Notes under the pieces: generated by a model
What the model was told of the DNA's origin: nothing
Databases searched by the model: none
The model's input: only the letters and a program-made list of their open reading frames with translations
NCBI RefSeq assembly: GCF_034676725.1
Contig: NZ_JAUCBR010000005.1
Coordinates: 2,501 to 44,973 of the forward strand
Direction: 5' to 3'
Length of the DNA stretch: 42,473 nt
DNA from: Denitromonas sp.
Lineage (GTDB): Bacteria; Pseudomonadota; Gammaproteobacteria; Burkholderiales; Rhodocyclaceae
Shown here: positions 41,460 through 42,473 of the stretch, piece after piece
How the letters are laid out: the number at the start of each line of letters is the position of its first letter
How positions within the stretch are numbered: position 1 is the first letter of the stretch
Position numbers and translations under genes: made by a program

Positions 41460-42181
41460 GCGCATTCGCCCTCGCTCTTTTGGCGAGCTTCGATCTCGCG
41501 AACTGCAGAATTGCTCCACTGCAAAGCAGCCGCTGCCATCATGCCGGGAAACGAACGACTCCGAAGGCGCGCACGATCAGGGCCAGGCGACATGCGATGA
41601 ACCGCGTTCCACGCTTTCCACTCGTCAGAGTTCCGCGGCGGCTCTGCCAGCATGTCGGTTGGCACGAGCTCTGGCAGGCCGCGCAGATACCAGCCTGTGC
41701 CCTTGTAGGCTCGCTCGCCGAACCAGAACGGCTGCACCATCTGTGGCGCCGTAAGGTCTGCTGGCAACCGGTCCCGTGCGAGGTCATTCATCTCCGGGTT
41801 TTCGATCGCGACGCGGTCGATTGGCGCCTGCCAGCAGGTCGTGAACACGTCGACGCCCAGCTCAAACTCTGCGCGCATGTCCTCCCACGTTCGCCCCTTC
41901 GGAAGCTGTCGCGGCGGCGTCCATTTCCCTGGCCCGCTCATCCAGCGCCGCCCGGAGCGGCACAAACGCGTGCATGGAGGGTGCATCACCGCAAGCAGGT
42001 CCCAGCCCCATGTCAGGATCCCGTCGCGGACGTCGCAAATGATGTGGCGGTTTGATCCGTCCTCGGCTGGCTCTAGGTCGCAGCTCCAAACGTCGTGGCC
42101 GAGCGCCGAAAAGGCGCGCCTGGCAATTCCAGATGTCTCGCAGGCGACGAGGATGCGCAGCTGCAGGTTCTCAGGGGGCAT
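41456..42181 (-). CDS. Cytosine-C5-methyltransferase-like phage protein
   Basis: The 241-residue protein has RILVACETSGIARRAFSALG (motif I-like). DLLAVMHPPCTRLCRSG contains Pro-Pro-Cys as in motif IV of C5 methyltransferases, and VAIENPEM gives the motif VI Glu-Asn-Pro. It is shorter than typical C5 enzymes and no target recognition domain is apparent, so activity is uncertain. Such proteins recur in alphaproteobacterial phages. It is the first leftward gene inside attR and is coupled to the Cys-rich microprotein. It is the third methyltransferase-like protein of the element. Confidence 0.75.
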   Translation of the reverse strand: MPPENLQLRILVACETSGIARRAFSALGHDVWSCDLEPAEDGSNRHIICDVRDGILTWGWDLLAVMHPPCTRLCRSGRRWMSGPGKWTPPRQLPKGRTWEDMRAEFELGVDVFTTCWQAPIDRVAIENPEMNDLARDRLPADLTAPQMVQPFWFGERAYKGTGWYLRGLPELVPTDMLAEPPRNSDEWKAWNAVHRMSPGPDRARLRSRSFPGMMAAAALQWSNSAVREIEARQKSEGECA

Positions 42182-42233
42182 CGCTGTTCTCCGGGCTGTT
42201 CGATCTGCCCAAGACAGTGCCCGCGGCCGCTTT

Positions 42234-42262
42234 GCGGCACCGAGGCGCGGAGAGGCGCGGAA
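42234..42262 (-). repeat. Repeated upstream element, copy C
   Basis: 27 bases (42234-42260) are identical to copy A at 38771-38797. This copy lies 53 bases upstream of the leftward cytosine-methyltransferase-like start. Together the three copies mark the starts of three leftward units. Confidence 0.65.
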
Positions 42263-42288
42263 CTTGCAGGAACCACGCCTCGCGCGGC

Positions 42289-42308
42289 TGACTCAAGCCT
42301 AACTCAAC
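42289..42308 (+). repeat. Paired integrase arm-type sites near attR
   Basis: Tgactcaag (42289-42297) and taactcaac (42300-42308) start 11 bases apart, the same spacing and orientation as the attL pair at 3001-3020. They lie 139 bases from the attR core. The role as integrase arm sites is inferred from symmetry. Confidence 0.65.
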
Positions 42309-42330
42309 CGGCGTTCTCCGTTCGTGCACG

Positions 42331-42360
42331 GTTTGGTGCGGTCGGGTGCGGTCTGGTGCG
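42331..42360 (+). repeat. Three tandem 10-bp repeats near attR
   Basis: Gtttggtgcg, gtcgggtgcg and gtctggtgcg follow one another without gaps, so the ggtgcg core recurs at one helical turn. They lie between the arm sites and the attR core. Excisionase sites commonly occur in tandem at about this spacing, which makes Xis or a bending protein a candidate binder. There is no copy near attL. Confidence 0.65.
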
Positions 42361-42446
42361 GCTGAATGAGAACAATGAAAGCGCGCGATTCCAAAGGCTT
42401 GCGGCCTAAGTCGCTGATTTTGCGCGGTTTTAGGAAGTCGCCAGAT

Positions 42447-42466
42447 TCAGGCTCATAACCTGAAGG
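42447..42466 (+). other. attR core (tRNA-fMet anticodon-arm fragment)
   Basis: These 20 bases are identical to 2887-2906. They are followed by ccgcagg, which fits the start of the original host T-arm side of tRNA-fMet. The window ends seven bases later. No D-arm or acceptor 5' half precedes it, so this is a remnant and not a second tRNA gene. Confidence 0.88.
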
Positions 42467-42473
42467 CCGCAGG

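Noticed and set aside
42447..42473. A second tRNA-Met gene at the right edge
   Set aside because: The sequence before the core is not a tRNA 5' half; only the anticodon arm matches, so it is an attR remnant.

Overview
This window holds a complete integrated temperate phage of about 39.5 kb, read out to both attachment sites. It sits in the initiator tRNA gene at the end of an rRNA operon of an alphaproteobacterium, most likely a member of the Rhodobacterales. The host assignment rests on the 23S-5S-tRNA-fMet order, the high GC content of most coding sequence, and tail-tip proteins of the type found in Rhodobacter-like gene transfer agents (DUF2460, DUF2163, NlpC/P60 peptidase, giant TIM-barrel tail protein). 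All functions are read from sequence motifs; nothing was searched against a database.

Layout. Positions 1-2936 are host: a 5'-truncated 23S rRNA, a 5S rRNA and a tRNA-fMet(CAT). A 20-base copy of the anticodon arm recurs at the far right (42447-42466), so these copies are the attL and attR cores. The T-arm of the left tRNA should therefore be phage-supplied. Just inside attL lie a strong terminator, paired integrase arm sites, and an AT-richer cargo pair: an SGNH-fold hydrolase (rightward) and an acyltransferase-3 membrane protein (leftward). From about 5.4 kb to 30.0 kb there is one long leftward late module. In transcription order it is TerS, TerL, gpW-like joiner, portal, protease-capsid fusion with an internal start, DUF2190 decoration protein, head-tail joiners, tail tube, tail chaperone with a -1 frameshift site, tape measure (disrupted by a cluster of indels), DUF2460, a 1158-residue tail fibre or spike, DUF2163, NlpC/P60, the giant tail-tip protein, DUF2793, and a lysis cassette. 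A short rightward island (30176-30930) interrupts this direction.

From 30.9 to 38.7 kb is a leftward early and middle operon, mostly coupled by ATGA/GTGA overlaps: excisionase-like protein, small proteins, DUF2303, Zn-ribbon protein, adenine methyltransferase, ASCH-like protein, VRR-NUC nuclease, winged-helix protein, DUF6362, ParB-methyltransferase fusion and DUF7220. Between DUF6362 and ParB-methyltransferase is a gene-free 339 bp region with four GGAAACCC repeats, a run of G-tracts and a terminator. The immunity-like region at 38.7-39.97 kb is divergent: rightward HTH protein, a second DNA-binding-type protein and a 26-residue membrane microprotein. Integrase, a Cys-rich membrane microprotein and a cytosine-methyltransferase-like protein run leftward up to attR.

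How it works together (inference). The phage integrates by tyrosine recombinase into tRNA-fMet and restores the tRNA. It packages with a lambda-type GpA terminase and builds a lambda/Mu-like head on a tail whose tip resembles that of a gene transfer agent. It carries three methyltransferase-like proteins, probably to evade restriction, and a surface-acylation pair that could change the host O-antigen and block superinfection. No CRISPR array, transposase or toxin was seen. The most interesting items are the canonical frameshift site, the nested capsid start, the iteron plus G-tract region, the repeated elements upstream of several operons, and the split acyltransferase/SGNH pair.
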